NCBI GenBank assembly: GCA_009594865.1
Contig: VOPT01000003.1
Location: forward strand, 1-64,000
From: Nitrospira sp.
GTDB lineage: Bacteria; Nitrospirota; Nitrospiria; Nitrospirales; Nitrospiraceae
Direction: 5' to 3'
Length of the DNA: 64,000 bases
The stretch's first letter is position 1; every line of letters starts with the position of its first letter. The position numbers and the translations under genes were made by a program. Below, piece by piece: positions 8,853 through 16,911 of the stretch. A model generated the notes under the pieces. It saw nothing but the letters and a program-made list of their open reading frames with translations, searched no databases and was not told the DNA's origin.

Positions 8853-10293
8853 GTCTACGTCTCGGCTCGAACAGACGTTGTCGAGCGACGTGTTGGCACA
8901 GTTGACGGCGAAGGCCCAGAGCGCGGATCGGCTTCAGCTCTTGTTCGATCTACTCTCACCGGCGCTCGGGCAGGCGGGGTATGAGGCTGCGGCCAGAGCG
9001 TTTGTGACGGAGGTCGCGACCCGATTGCAGAGCGATCGCGTCAGCCTCGGCACGGTGTCGAATGGTCGTGTCACGCTCACGGCCCTTTCCCACAACAGCA
9101 CGTTCAGCGCCAAGACTACGCTGGTCCAAGCCATCACCGCTGCGATGGAGGAAGCGCTCGACCAGCGACAGACCATCCTGCTGCCGCCGCTGCCGACCAC
9201 CTCGGCCCAGATCCGGCGCGCGCACGACGAGTTGGTGCGCCAATTTCATACTGCGGCAGCCTGCTCCGTGCCCCTGCTGTGCGACGGTCGTGTGACCGGC
9301 GTGCTAACGGTGGAGCGAGGGGCGGAGCCGTCGTTCGATCGCACGACGCTCGACCTGCTCGAAGCATTGAGTGCGGTGACCGGCCCGCTCTTCGAGATGC
9401 AACGACGGGACGCGCGCTGGCTCGGCGGGAAGGTTTGGGCGTCGGCCCGGTTACAACTGGCCAAGCTCATGGGGCTGCGCCACGTGGGGTTCAAGCTGGC
9501 GACGCTGGCTGTGGCCGCGCTTGCTGCCTTTTTCTGTTTCGCCACCGGCGACTACCGCGTGACGGCGAAGACGGTGCTGGAGGGGTCGGTTCAGCAGGCG
9601 GCGGTCGCTCCATTCCAGGGTTTTCTCGAAACCGCGCCGGTGCGGGCCTGTGACCTCGTTCAGGCGAAGCAAGTCCTCGCCACGCTCCAGGAGCATGATT
9701 TGAAGCTGGAACGGCTGCGCTGGTTGAGCCAACGGGATCAGTTGGCCAAGGAGTATCGGCAGGTCCTGGCCGAACGGGATGCCGCCAAGCTCGAGATCAA
9801 GGCGGCGGAGGTTGTGCAGGCTGAGGCGCAGGTGGCGCTTGCGACCGACAAACTCGCGCGCACCAGGATCACGGCACCCTTTGCCGGCGTCGTCGTGAGT
9901 GGTGATTGGAGCCAGCGGCTTGGATCGCCGGTCGAAGAGGGGTAGGTGCTCTTTGAGGTCGTGCCATTACATGAGTATCGGGTCGTGCTGCAGGTGGATG
10001 ATCGCGACATGGCTGGGTTGCGCGTCGGCCAGGGGGGGGGCACTTGTGCTCTCCTCGTTGCCCCACGATGAGCTGCCGTTTTCGGTGACCCAGCTCACAC
10101 CGGTCTCCACCGCCAAGGATGGCCGCAACTATTTTCGTGTCGAAGCCAAATTGACGACTCCACCCTCAGACCGGCTCCGTCCGGCCATGGGGGGGTGGGC
10201 AAGATCGCGGTGGATGAACGGTCGTTGGTCTGGATCTGGACTCACGACCTTGTCGATTGGGCGAGCCTGAAGCTGTGGGCCTGGCTGCCATGA
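8839..10293 (+). pseudogene. GAF-domain HlyD-family membrane fusion protein, disrupted
   Basis: The intact part (368 codons) has an N-terminal GAF-like domain (about residues 15-190), one transmembrane helix at about 217-236 (FKLATLAVAALAAFF) and the beginning of a HlyD biotinyl-lipoyl/hairpin region ending ITAPFAGVVVSGDW. TAG at 9943-9945 then interrupts a frame that continues VLFEVVPLHEYRVVLQVDD. A run of nine G at 10032-10040 shifts it by one base, and homologous sequence goes on in another frame as LVLSSLPHDELPFSVTQLTP and YFRVEAKLTTPPSDRLRPAM. A second G run at 10189-10195 restores the original frame (VGKIAVDERSLVWIWTHDLV) to the TGA at 10291. Undamaged it would be about 484 residues, and would be the inner-membrane adaptor of the export locus. 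Confidence 0.85.
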
Positions 10294-10360
10294 CAGCGTA
10301 TTCCTGCATGGGAACGAGGAACAGCGAAGAGCCATGAGCGTCAACACCAAGACCGGACAT

Positions 10361-10768
10361 CTATGGTCGGATAGGTGTGGGAAGCTGATCGAGGAGGGCC
10401 GTGACAACCTGTCGTGCCAGGGTCAACATCTGCACAGCCTCTTCCTGGGAAGGAACCTGGGAATCGCCGGGATATCGGAATTCCCAGGCGAACACGGTGA
10501 GATCTCTGGCCTCATGCAGTATCGGCTTCAATGTCTGGTCGATCGCTTCACAGGCTCGGGCGAGTTCGTCCAAGTCATGCGTTTTTCTAAAAACGCGCTC
10601 ATGCGCCGTCAGGTCGCCCTTCATCGCCTTCTCGGCGGCTTGCTGGCGATGAAACAAGGCATCTTCGATCAGGGGTGGTGCGGCGGCCAAGTCGATGTCG
10701 GCGCCACGCAGATCGTTCGTGGTGTTCTGAAACCACGCCCGTGTTTCCGCGGCGGTTTCAGGCTGTAT
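10361..10768 (-). pseudogene. HEPN-domain protein with lost start codon
   Basis: A 135-codon HEPN-type frame: RAWFQNTTNDLRGADIDL, EDALFHRQQAAEKAMKGDL, the THDLDEL turn and LTVFAWEFRYPGD are all characteristic of the small HEPN partners of minimal nucleotidyltransferases. The natural start, overlapping the MNT stop (MQPETAAE expected), reads ATA at 10766-10768; one G-to-A change from ATG would explain this and would also change the penultimate MNT codon from Ala to Thr. Translation could only begin from an ATG at 10843 inside the MNT gene. HEPN partners are typically RNases. Confidence 0.65.
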
Positions 10769-11108
10769 AGAGCAGAATGCCTTCCCGCTCGACGGCAGCC
10801 GGGAGGGAGGAGCCCACGGTGCGCTTCCGGTCGAATTCCTCACGCGTCAACACCAGAATATCCTTTGCGGCTCCGACACCGATCAAGGTACGGAACGCCG
10901 CTTGCTCGCGTCGATACCGCGACAACGCCGACTCTTTTAGCACCATCAACAGGTCGTAATCGCTGTCAGGGCCGGCTTCTCCGCGAGCCCGAGAGCCGAA
11001 TAGCTAGACTCGCTCAGGCTGGAAGGCACCGGTTAAGCGGTGCAAGATCTCTGCGAGGATCGGATCCTCAGGTTTTCGGTGGTTTTGGGCGTGACGTTGG
11101 TGTTGCAT
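10758..11108 (-). pseudogene. Minimal nucleotidyltransferase (MNT) antitoxin with an internal stop
   Basis: From the ATG at 11108 the frame encodes a leader (MQHQRHAQNHRKPEDPIL...) up to GAFQPERV. It meets TAG at 11004-11006 (codon 35), where the family has a Tyr or similar residue, and continues at once with LFGSRARGEAGPDSDYDLL, the GSx10DxD nucleotidyltransferase signature. It ends at 10758 after 116 residues. The partner HEPN frame overlaps its 3' end. The stop lies directly in front of the catalytic motif, so an active product is unlikely unless a restart is used at a codon within the motif. Confidence 0.8.
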
Positions 11109-11199
11109 GGCTGGAGCCTAGCACAGGCCTGCAGCTGCGCAATTTTATGGTGGTGTCCTCGTACTGAGTCGCTGGTCACCAGTAGTGTTTTGGTGAGAC

Positions 11200-13347
11200 A
11201 TGGCCGGAGAATTCTTTAGCGCGTCCTGGTATCGCGTCGAACGGCTGAGACCGCGGTTGCGCAGTCATGTGGAGTTGACGTGGCACCAATATCGTGGTCG
11301 GACCTCGTACGTCCTGCAGGATCGCGCGTCTGAGCGGTTCCACCGATTCACCCCTGCGGCGTATCGATTGATCGGCCTGATGGATGGCCGGCACACGGTG
11401 CGGGCCATCTGGGAATCGGCCACGGCGGAACTCGGGGATGAGGCTCCGAGTCAGGACGACGTGATTCGGCTGCTGACCCAGCTCTACGGCTCGGATCTCA
11501 TCGTCTGCGACGTCCTGCCCGATACCGGAGAATTGACCGAGCGCGCCGACCGGATTGCGCGGCGGCAATGGGCGAGCCGGTGGTCCAATGTGTTTGCATG
11601 GCGCCGGCCCCTCTTCGACCCTGACCGATTCCTTTCCGCGCTCATGTTGGTGGTTCGCCCGTTCTTCGGTTGGTCCGGTTTGTTGCTGTGGTTATGCCTG
11701 GCCGGTTTGGGCGTTGCATTGGGCGGATTGTACTGGTCGGAGTTGACCCATGATGTGTTCGCACAACTGTCCACGCCCTATTCCTTGGTGGCGCTCTGGC
11801 TGCTCTTTCCCGTGATCAAACTGCTTCACGAGGTGGGACACGGACTGATGACGAAAGCCTTCGGCGGCGAGGTGCATGAATTAGGGGTGATGCTGCTGGT
11901 CCTGACGCCTGTGCCCTATTGCGAGGCCTCTGCCGCCTGGGCGTTCCGCGACAAGTGGCAGCGGGTCCTGGTCGGCGCTGCCGGAATGATGGTCGAGGTG
12001 GCCTTGGCCTCCCTGGCCCTGGTGATCTGGATCAATGCGGAACCGGGATTGGTCCGCGTGCTGGCCTACAACACGATCGTTCTCGCGGGGGTGAGCACAC
12101 TGCTGTTCAACCTCAACCCGTTGCTCCGCTTTGACGGGTACTACATGTTGATGGATTGGCTGGAGATGCCGAATCTTCGGGCGAGGGCGACGGCCTATCT
12201 CCGTTACCTCTGTGAGCGGTACCTGTTCGGGGCGCGAGAGGTCAGCCGGCCTGATGCCACGGCTGGAGAGCGGGCCTGGTCCATCGGATACGGGGTGGCG
12301 TCGACCCTGTACCGGTTAATGGTGACGGCGGCAATTCTCCTGTTTCTGGGTGAACTCTCTCCTTTGCTGGGAATCTTATTCGCTGTGATGACGGCGGTGG
12401 GGATGCTCCTGGTGCCGCTGGGCAAGGGTCTATCGTATCTGTTCACGAGTCCCTCGATCCGTCTGGTGCGTGGCCGTGCCGTGGCCATCACCGTCGGTGG
12501 CCTGGCCTTGCTGGTCGGTGGTCTGTGTTTGGCTCCGGCGCCGTTCCATACGCTCGCGGAGGGCGTCGTCTGGGTTCCCGATGAATCGGTGGTACGAGCC
12601 GGTACCGATGGGTTCGTTCGGGAGATTGTCGCCCAGCCGGATAGCCTGGTGCAGCCGGGTGAGGTGCTGTTCATCACCGAGCATCCACGGATTCAGGCTG
12701 AGGCGCGTGTGCTGGTTGCGCGAGTAAAAGAATTACACGCTCGTTTTGCCGAGCAACGTCCGGTCGACCTCGTCAAGGCGGCCATCATCGAAGAAGAACT
12801 GGCCTATGCGCGGGATCAGTTGGCTCGAATGCAACGGCGGCTGGATGACCTTGTCGTTCGGAGTCGCGCAGCCGGGCAGTTCGTGGTGACGGCTCCGCAG
12901 GACCTGCCCGGTCGATTTGTGAAACAAGGCGACGTGTTGGCCCACGTGGTGGAACGTCGACATCTGACGGTGCGCACCGTCGTTCAGCAGGCGGATATCG
13001 ATCTCGTGCGCACTCAGGAGTCCGCCGTGGAAGTTCGGCTGGCGGACCGGGTGCATGCGCGCTACCGGGCGGCCGTTACGCGACTGGTTCCTTCCGCTGT
13101 GACTGAATTGCCGCATGCGGCGCTTGGCACGGAAGGGGGAGGCGCGATAGTAACCGATCCGACGGATGCGCAGGGAGTTCGGACGGTTCAGCGCGTCTTT
13201 CAGGTGGACTTAGCGGTTCCCGAGGAGGACGGGCTCGTCCACGCGGGCGAGCGGGTGCATGTCCGATTTGCGCATGGCTGGGTGCCGCTCGCGGACCAAT
13301 GGCATCGGCACATTCGTCAACTATTCCTGTCACGGTTCAATGCCTAA
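11200..13347 (+). CDS. PqqD-like / site-2 protease (M50) / HlyD fusion membrane protein
   Basis: A 715-residue polytopic protein. Residues about 20-105 resemble a PqqD-like winged-helix peptide-binding domain. Transmembrane helices begin near 148 (LLLWLCLAGLGVALGGLYW). The zinc protease motif HEVGH is at residues 210-214 and the second motif NLNPLLRFDGYY, with Asp312, completes an M50/S2P active site. Several more helices follow to about 455. From there on a periplasmic part has a HlyD-type beta-barrel/lipoyl and hairpin layout (GTDGFVREIVAQPDSLVQPG, ...FVKQGDVLAHVVE). GGTGAG precedes the ATG. Overlaps the next gene by 8 bases. It may process or anchor substrate at the inner membrane; substrate unknown. 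Confidence 0.88.
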   Translation: MAGEFFSASWYRVERLRPRLRSHVELTWHQYRGRTSYVLQDRASERFHRFTPAAYRLIGLMDGRHTVRAIWESATAELGDEAPSQDDVIRLLTQLYGSDLIVCDVLPDTGELTERADRIARRQWASRWSNVFAWRRPLFDPDRFLSALMLVVRPFFGWSGLLLWLCLAGLGVALGGLYWSELTHDVFAQLSTPYSLVALWLLFPVIKLLHEVGHGLMTKAFGGEVHELGVMLLVLTPVPYCEASAAWAFRDKWQRVLVGAAGMMVEVALASLALVIWINAEPGLVRVLAYNTIVLAGVSTLLFNLNPLLRFDGYYMLMDWLEMPNLRARATAYLRYLCERYLFGAREVSRPDATAGERAWSIGYGVASTLYRLMVTAAILLFLGELSPLLGILFAVMTAVGMLLVPLGKGLSYLFTSPSIRLVRGRAVAITVGGLALLVGGLCLAPAPFHTLAEGVVWVPDESVVRAGTDGFVREIVAQPDSLVQPGEVLFITEHPRIQAEARVLVARVKELHARFAEQRPVDLVKAAIIEEELAYARDQLARMQRRLDDLVVRSRAAGQFVVTAPQDLPGRFVKQGDVLAHVVERRHLTVRTVVQQADIDLVRTQESAVEVRLADRVHARYRAAVTRLVPSAVTELPHAALGTEGGGAIVTDPTDAQGVRTVQRVFQVDLAVPEEDGLVHAGERVHVRFAHGWVPLADQWHRHIRQLFLSRFNA

Positions 13348-15319
13348 CAGCGTCCTACCAGAGATGGTACAGGGTTCGGTGTACCCCGAGCGGGCGATGC
13401 CGACATTGCCATGGCTCGATGCCTTTGCACAACGTACGGTTGGGCCGATCGCGCGGCGCTGGCGGAGCCGCCTCTGGTTGAGTCAGGAATTTTTGGCGCG
13501 CGTATCCGGACTTGCGATCACATATCAACGGCTGAAAGAGCCTGATGTTCAACCGACCGCGGACCGTTTGCGCACTGCGTTGGCCCGGCAGGGATTGACG
13601 GATGCCCTGGTCGCCGAATCGTTCGCGTTGGTGCGAGAGGTGGCCGCCAGACTCCTCGACCAGCGGCATTTCGATGTTCAGGTTGCCGGGGGGTATGCGC
13701 TACTGCAGGGATTGGTGGCCGAGATGCACACCGGCGAGGGAAAAACGCTTACGGCCACGCTTCCGGCCTGTACCGCCGCGTTGGCGGGTTTGCTGGTGCG
13801 CATCGTGACGGTCAACGACTATCTGGCGACGCGGGACGCAGAGCTGATGGGACCGATCTATCGCGCACTGGGCCTGTCGGTGGGGGTGATCGTGCATGGG
13901 TTGACGCCCGAAGCCCGTTGCCAAGCCTATGCCTGCGACGTCACCTACTGCACGAACAAGGAGTTGGTGTTCGACTATCTCAAAGATCGCCTGGCCGTCG
14001 GTCGGCAGTCCACCAGCATTCAGCGGCGGCTTCGGAAGGTGGCGTCGTCTGATCCGGGCGGCGGCTTGCTGCTCCGCGGGTTGTACTATGCCATCGTCGA
14101 TGAGGCGGACAGCGTGCTGGTGGACGAGGCGCGGACACCCCTCATCATCGCCGGGCGTGGGAATGACGCGGAGGAACAACTGGTGTACGGGCAGGCGCTG
14201 GCGGTAGCCAGGCAACTGCGTCTCGGTCCAGAAGCGCGCATTGATGTCCGCGCGCGGCATGTCACGTTGACCGAGGCAGGGTCGGCTCGTGTAGCGGAGC
14301 TGACGCGGCAGTTGGGCGGCGTGTGGCGCGGGCGAGGCAGACGTGCGCACCTCATCGAGCAGGCGCTGTCGGCCCTGCACTTGTTCGAACTGGACAAGCA
14401 TTACGTCGTCCATGATGCGAAAGTGCAGATCGTCGATGAATATACGGGGCGGGTCATGGCGGATCGGTCCTGGGAGCGCGGCCTGCATCAGATGATCGAG
14501 GTGAAGGAGTCCTGTCCGCTCAGTGATCGACAGGAAACGCTGGCGCGCATCAGCTATCAGCGCTTCTTTCGCCGCTATCTCCGGCTGTCCGGCATGACCG
14601 GGACCGCGCGCGAGGTGGCCGGCGAACTCTGGTCGGTGTATCGGTTGGGGGTGGCCACCATTCCGACGCATCGGTCCATACTGCGAGTCGCTTTGCGGGA
14701 TCGGGTGTTCGACACATCCGAATCGCGATGGGCGGCGGTGGTCCAGTCGGTAGCACAGTTGCATAGGCGGCGGCAGCCAGTCTTGATCGGTACCCGGTCG
14801 GTGGCGGGGTCGGAGCGGCTCAGTCGGTTGTTGTTCGAGGCCGGGTTGCCCCATCGAGTCCTCAATGCGAGGCAGGATCGGGAGGAAGCCGAGATTGTGG
14901 CCAGGGCAGGCGAGCCGGGGCGGATTACGGTTGCCACGAACATGGCTGGACGCGGCACGGATATTCACTTGGGTGCCGGTGTGACGGAAGGGGGAGGGTT
15001 GCATGTCCTCGCGACGGAACGTCACGACGCGGGTCGGATTGACCGTCAGTTGTTCGGGCGCTGCGGCCGTCAGGGGGATCCGGGATCGTGTCAGGCGCTG
15101 CTCTCGCTGGAGGACGACCTGGTGGCGACGCATGGGACTTGGTTCGGACAATGGTTCGCCGCGCAGACGCTCCGATGGGGATGGGAAGGCCCGTCGCTTC
15201 GGCTGATGCGGCGGGCGCAACGGGCTGCTGAGCGAATGCATGCCCGTATGCGTAGGGCTGTGTTGAAAGTCGATGATCAATTGGAATCCGCGCTGGCCTT
15301 TGCCGGACGGGCGGAATAG
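13340..15319 (+). CDS. Minimal SecA-like ATPase (SecA paralogue)
   Basis: A 659-residue DEAD-type motor clearly related to SecA: Walker A MHTGEGKT (Lys135), DEADSVLVDEARTPLIIAG (254 on), YTGRVMADRSWERGLHQMIE, YLRLSGMTGTA, VATNMAGRGTDIHLG and QLFGRCGRQGDPGS. Canonical SecA is about 850-900 residues; here the preprotein cross-linking region is reduced and, after the last helicase motif, only about 70 residues remain, so the helical wing and the C-terminal Zn-finger are missing. The ATG at 13340 overlaps the protease gene by 8 bases, suggesting translational coupling; starts at 13364 and 13397 are also possible. Most likely powers export by this locus rather than general secretion. Confidence 0.9.
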   Translation: MPNSVLPEMVQGSVYPERAMPTLPWLDAFAQRTVGPIARRWRSRLWLSQEFLARVSGLAITYQRLKEPDVQPTADRLRTALARQGLTDALVAESFALVREVAARLLDQRHFDVQVAGGYALLQGLVAEMHTGEGKTLTATLPACTAALAGLLVRIVTVNDYLATRDAELMGPIYRALGLSVGVIVHGLTPEARCQAYACDVTYCTNKELVFDYLKDRLAVGRQSTSIQRRLRKVASSDPGGGLLLRGLYYAIVDEADSVLVDEARTPLIIAGRGNDAEEQLVYGQALAVARQLRLGPEARIDVRARHVTLTEAGSARVAELTRQLGGVWRGRGRRAHLIEQALSALHLFELDKHYVVHDAKVQIVDEYTGRVMADRSWERGLHQMIEVKESCPLSDRQETLARISYQRFFRRYLRLSGMTGTAREVAGELWSVYRLGVATIPTHRSILRVALRDRVFDTSESRWAAVVQSVAQLHRRRQPVLIGTRSVAGSERLSRLLFEAGLPHRVLNARQDREEAEIVARAGEPGRITVATNMAGRGTDIHLGAGVTEGGGLHVLATERHDAGRIDRQLFGRCGRQGDPGSCQALLSLEDDLVATHGTWFGQWFAAQTLRWGWEGPSLRLMRRAQRAAERMHARMRRAVLKVDDQLESALAFAGRAE

Positions 15320-15348
15320 CGGCGATTGAGTCCGAGAGGGAGTCTGTC

Positions 15349-16005
15349 ATGAGGATCGTTGTGTGTGTCGGCTTGTTCCTGGGGTCGTTGCTGGTGGCCA
15401 GCGGGTCAGTCGCTCAAGCTGCCGATCTGACCTGTCTCATCCATCCGTATCAGACGATCACCATGACCTCGCCCGTGGCGGGAGTCATAGAGAGCATCAC
15501 CGTGGATCGAGGCGACGTCGTGAAGGAAGGGCAGTTGCTCGCGACGCTGGATACCAGCGTGGAGCGGGCGACGGGCGCGGTGGCGCATGCCCATACCGAG
15601 CTGAGTAATCGGCGTTTGGCCGACCTGGAGCTGAACCGCACTACCGCGGAAATCGCCCTCCGCACGTTGAGGAGCCCGATCAACGGTGTCGTCGTCGAAC
15701 GCTACATGCATCCGGGGGAATTCCCCAAACAGGAACGCATCCTCAAACTCGCGCAAATTGATCCGTTGCGGGTCGAGGCCTATGCGCCCGTGTCACTGCT
15801 CGGCAAGATCAGCGTTGGCATGCAGGCGGTGGTGAAACCCGAGGAGCCGGTGAAAGGTGAGTTCCCGGCCAAAGTGACTGTGGTGGACAAAGTCGTCGAT
15901 GCGGCCAGCGGCACCTTCGGTGTGCGCCTTGAGCTGCCCAATCCAGACCTGAAATTGCCGGCCGGCCTGAAATGCACGGTTCGCTTCAATCGCAACAATC
16001 AGTGA
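15349..16005 (+). CDS. Periplasmic adaptor (HlyD/RND-MFP-like) with very short hairpin
   Basis: A 218-residue protein with a signal peptide cleaved near VAQA-ADL. Lipoyl half-motifs PVAGVIESITVDRGDVVKEGQLLATLD and RSPINGVVVERYMHPGEF (each given in part) flank a helical hairpin of only about 35 residues. A beta-barrel part follows (LRVEAYAPVSLLGKISVGM) ending KLPAGLKCTVRF. It is a paralogue of the next gene, which keeps a hairpin about 50 residues longer. The preceding SecA-like gene ends 29 bases upstream; the stop overlaps the next start by one base. Such adaptors bridge inner-membrane machinery and TolC. Confidence 0.88.
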   Translation: MRIVVCVGLFLGSLLVASGSVAQAADLTCLIHPYQTITMTSPVAGVIESITVDRGDVVKEGQLLATLDTSVERATGAVAHAHTELSNRRLADLELNRTTAEIALRTLRSPINGVVVERYMHPGEFPKQERILKLAQIDPLRVEAYAPVSLLGKISVGMQAVVKPEEPVKGEFPAKVTVVDKVVDAASGTFGVRLELPNPDLKLPAGLKCTVRFNRNNQ

Positions 16006-16820
16006 TGGATCGTTCCTCTCACTCGATCATCCTGGCCGGCAGCCTGGCCCTGCTCTGCACCCTGGGGTCCTCGGCTTGGGCTGCCGATATTCCGTGCCTG
16101 ATCAAGCCCTCCGCCGAGGTAGCGATCGGGTCGCCTGTCGACGGGGTGATTGCCACGTTGCTGGTCGAGCAAGGGGATGTTGTGACGGAGGGGCAGATCA
16201 TCGCGACATTGGAGTCCAGCCGGGAGCAGGCGGCCGTGGCGGTCGCCAAAGGCAAAGCGGAGCTTCAAGCGCCGCTCAAAGCCAGTCAGGAAAAGGCTGA
16301 GTTCGGCACGCGCAAGCTGCTGCGTGCACAGGACCTGCGAAAGTCCGCGGCCATTGGCCAGCAGGAGTTGGATGAAGCGGAAACCGAGCAGCGGTTGGCG
16401 GACGTGGCCTTTCTCGAGGCCCTGGAAACCCAACGCGTGCGCCAGCTCGAATACCAGTTCGCCGTTGCGGAATTAGCGCTCCGCACCATCCGCAGTCCAA
16501 TCACTGGAGTTGTCGTCGAACGCTTTCTCTCTGCCGGCGAATTGACCAGACAGACGCTGTTGGTCAAGCTGGCCCAGCTCCATCCTTTGCGCGTCGAGGC
16601 ATTCGTGCCAATGGGATGGATGGGGAGCATTGCTCCCGGTATGCTTGCCCAAGTGCAGCCGACGGTGGCGGGTGCTTCGGTGGCCGATGCCCGAGTCGAA
16701 ACTGTGGGGTTAATCGTCGACAACGCGACTGCCACGTTCGGTGTTCGGCTCACTTTGCCCAATTCTGCCTATCGCCTTCCGGCTGGGATTGCCTGTACGG
16801 CCCGGTTTCCCCTCCAGTAG
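16005..16820 (+). CDS. Periplasmic adaptor (HlyD/RND-MFP-like), second copy
   Basis: A 271-residue paralogue of the adjacent adaptor. Signal peptide ends near SSAWA-ADI. The first lipoyl half is PVDGVIATLLVEQGDVVTEG; a coiled-coil hairpin of about 85 residues (AELQAPLKASQEKAEFGTRK ... AETEQRLADVAFLEALETQR) follows; then RSPITGVVVERFLSAGEL and a beta-barrel part ending AGIACTARFPLQ. The ATG overlaps the previous stop (TGATG), so the two adaptors are likely made in a fixed ratio. A methionine 11 codons upstream lies inside the previous gene and is disregarded. Confidence 0.88.
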   Translation: MDRSSHSIILAGSLALLCTLGSSAWAADIPCLIKPSAEVAIGSPVDGVIATLLVEQGDVVTEGQIIATLESSREQAAVAVAKGKAELQAPLKASQEKAEFGTRKLLRAQDLRKSAAIGQQELDEAETEQRLADVAFLEALETQRVRQLEYQFAVAELALRTIRSPITGVVVERFLSAGELTRQTLLVKLAQLHPLRVEAFVPMGWMGSIAPGMLAQVQPTVAGASVADARVETVGLIVDNATATFGVRLTLPNSAYRLPAGIACTARFPLQ

Positions 16821-16911
16821 CATTTTTCGTATGCATGGATGTGGCGTTCGAGTGTGTTCGGTCGTCCCCGTCCCTGATGCGGGGCGGCGGGAGTCCAGGA
16901 AGGAGGTTCGC

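Noticed and set aside
6479..11006. Stop-codon recoding (for example TAG read as an amino acid)
   Set aside because: The in-frame stops are of two kinds (TAA and TAG), all within decaying accessory genes, and other genes end normally with TAG and TAA.
10334..11167. Plus-strand frame of 277 codons between HlyD and M50 genes
   Set aside because: It is antisense to the HEPN/MNT pair, whose motifs are clear on the minus strand.
13700..15280. Long minus-strand frame of 526 codons opposite the SecA-like gene
   Set aside because: It is antisense to conserved helicase motifs, has Arg/Pro/His-rich composition and no domain; a shadow of high-GC codon use.
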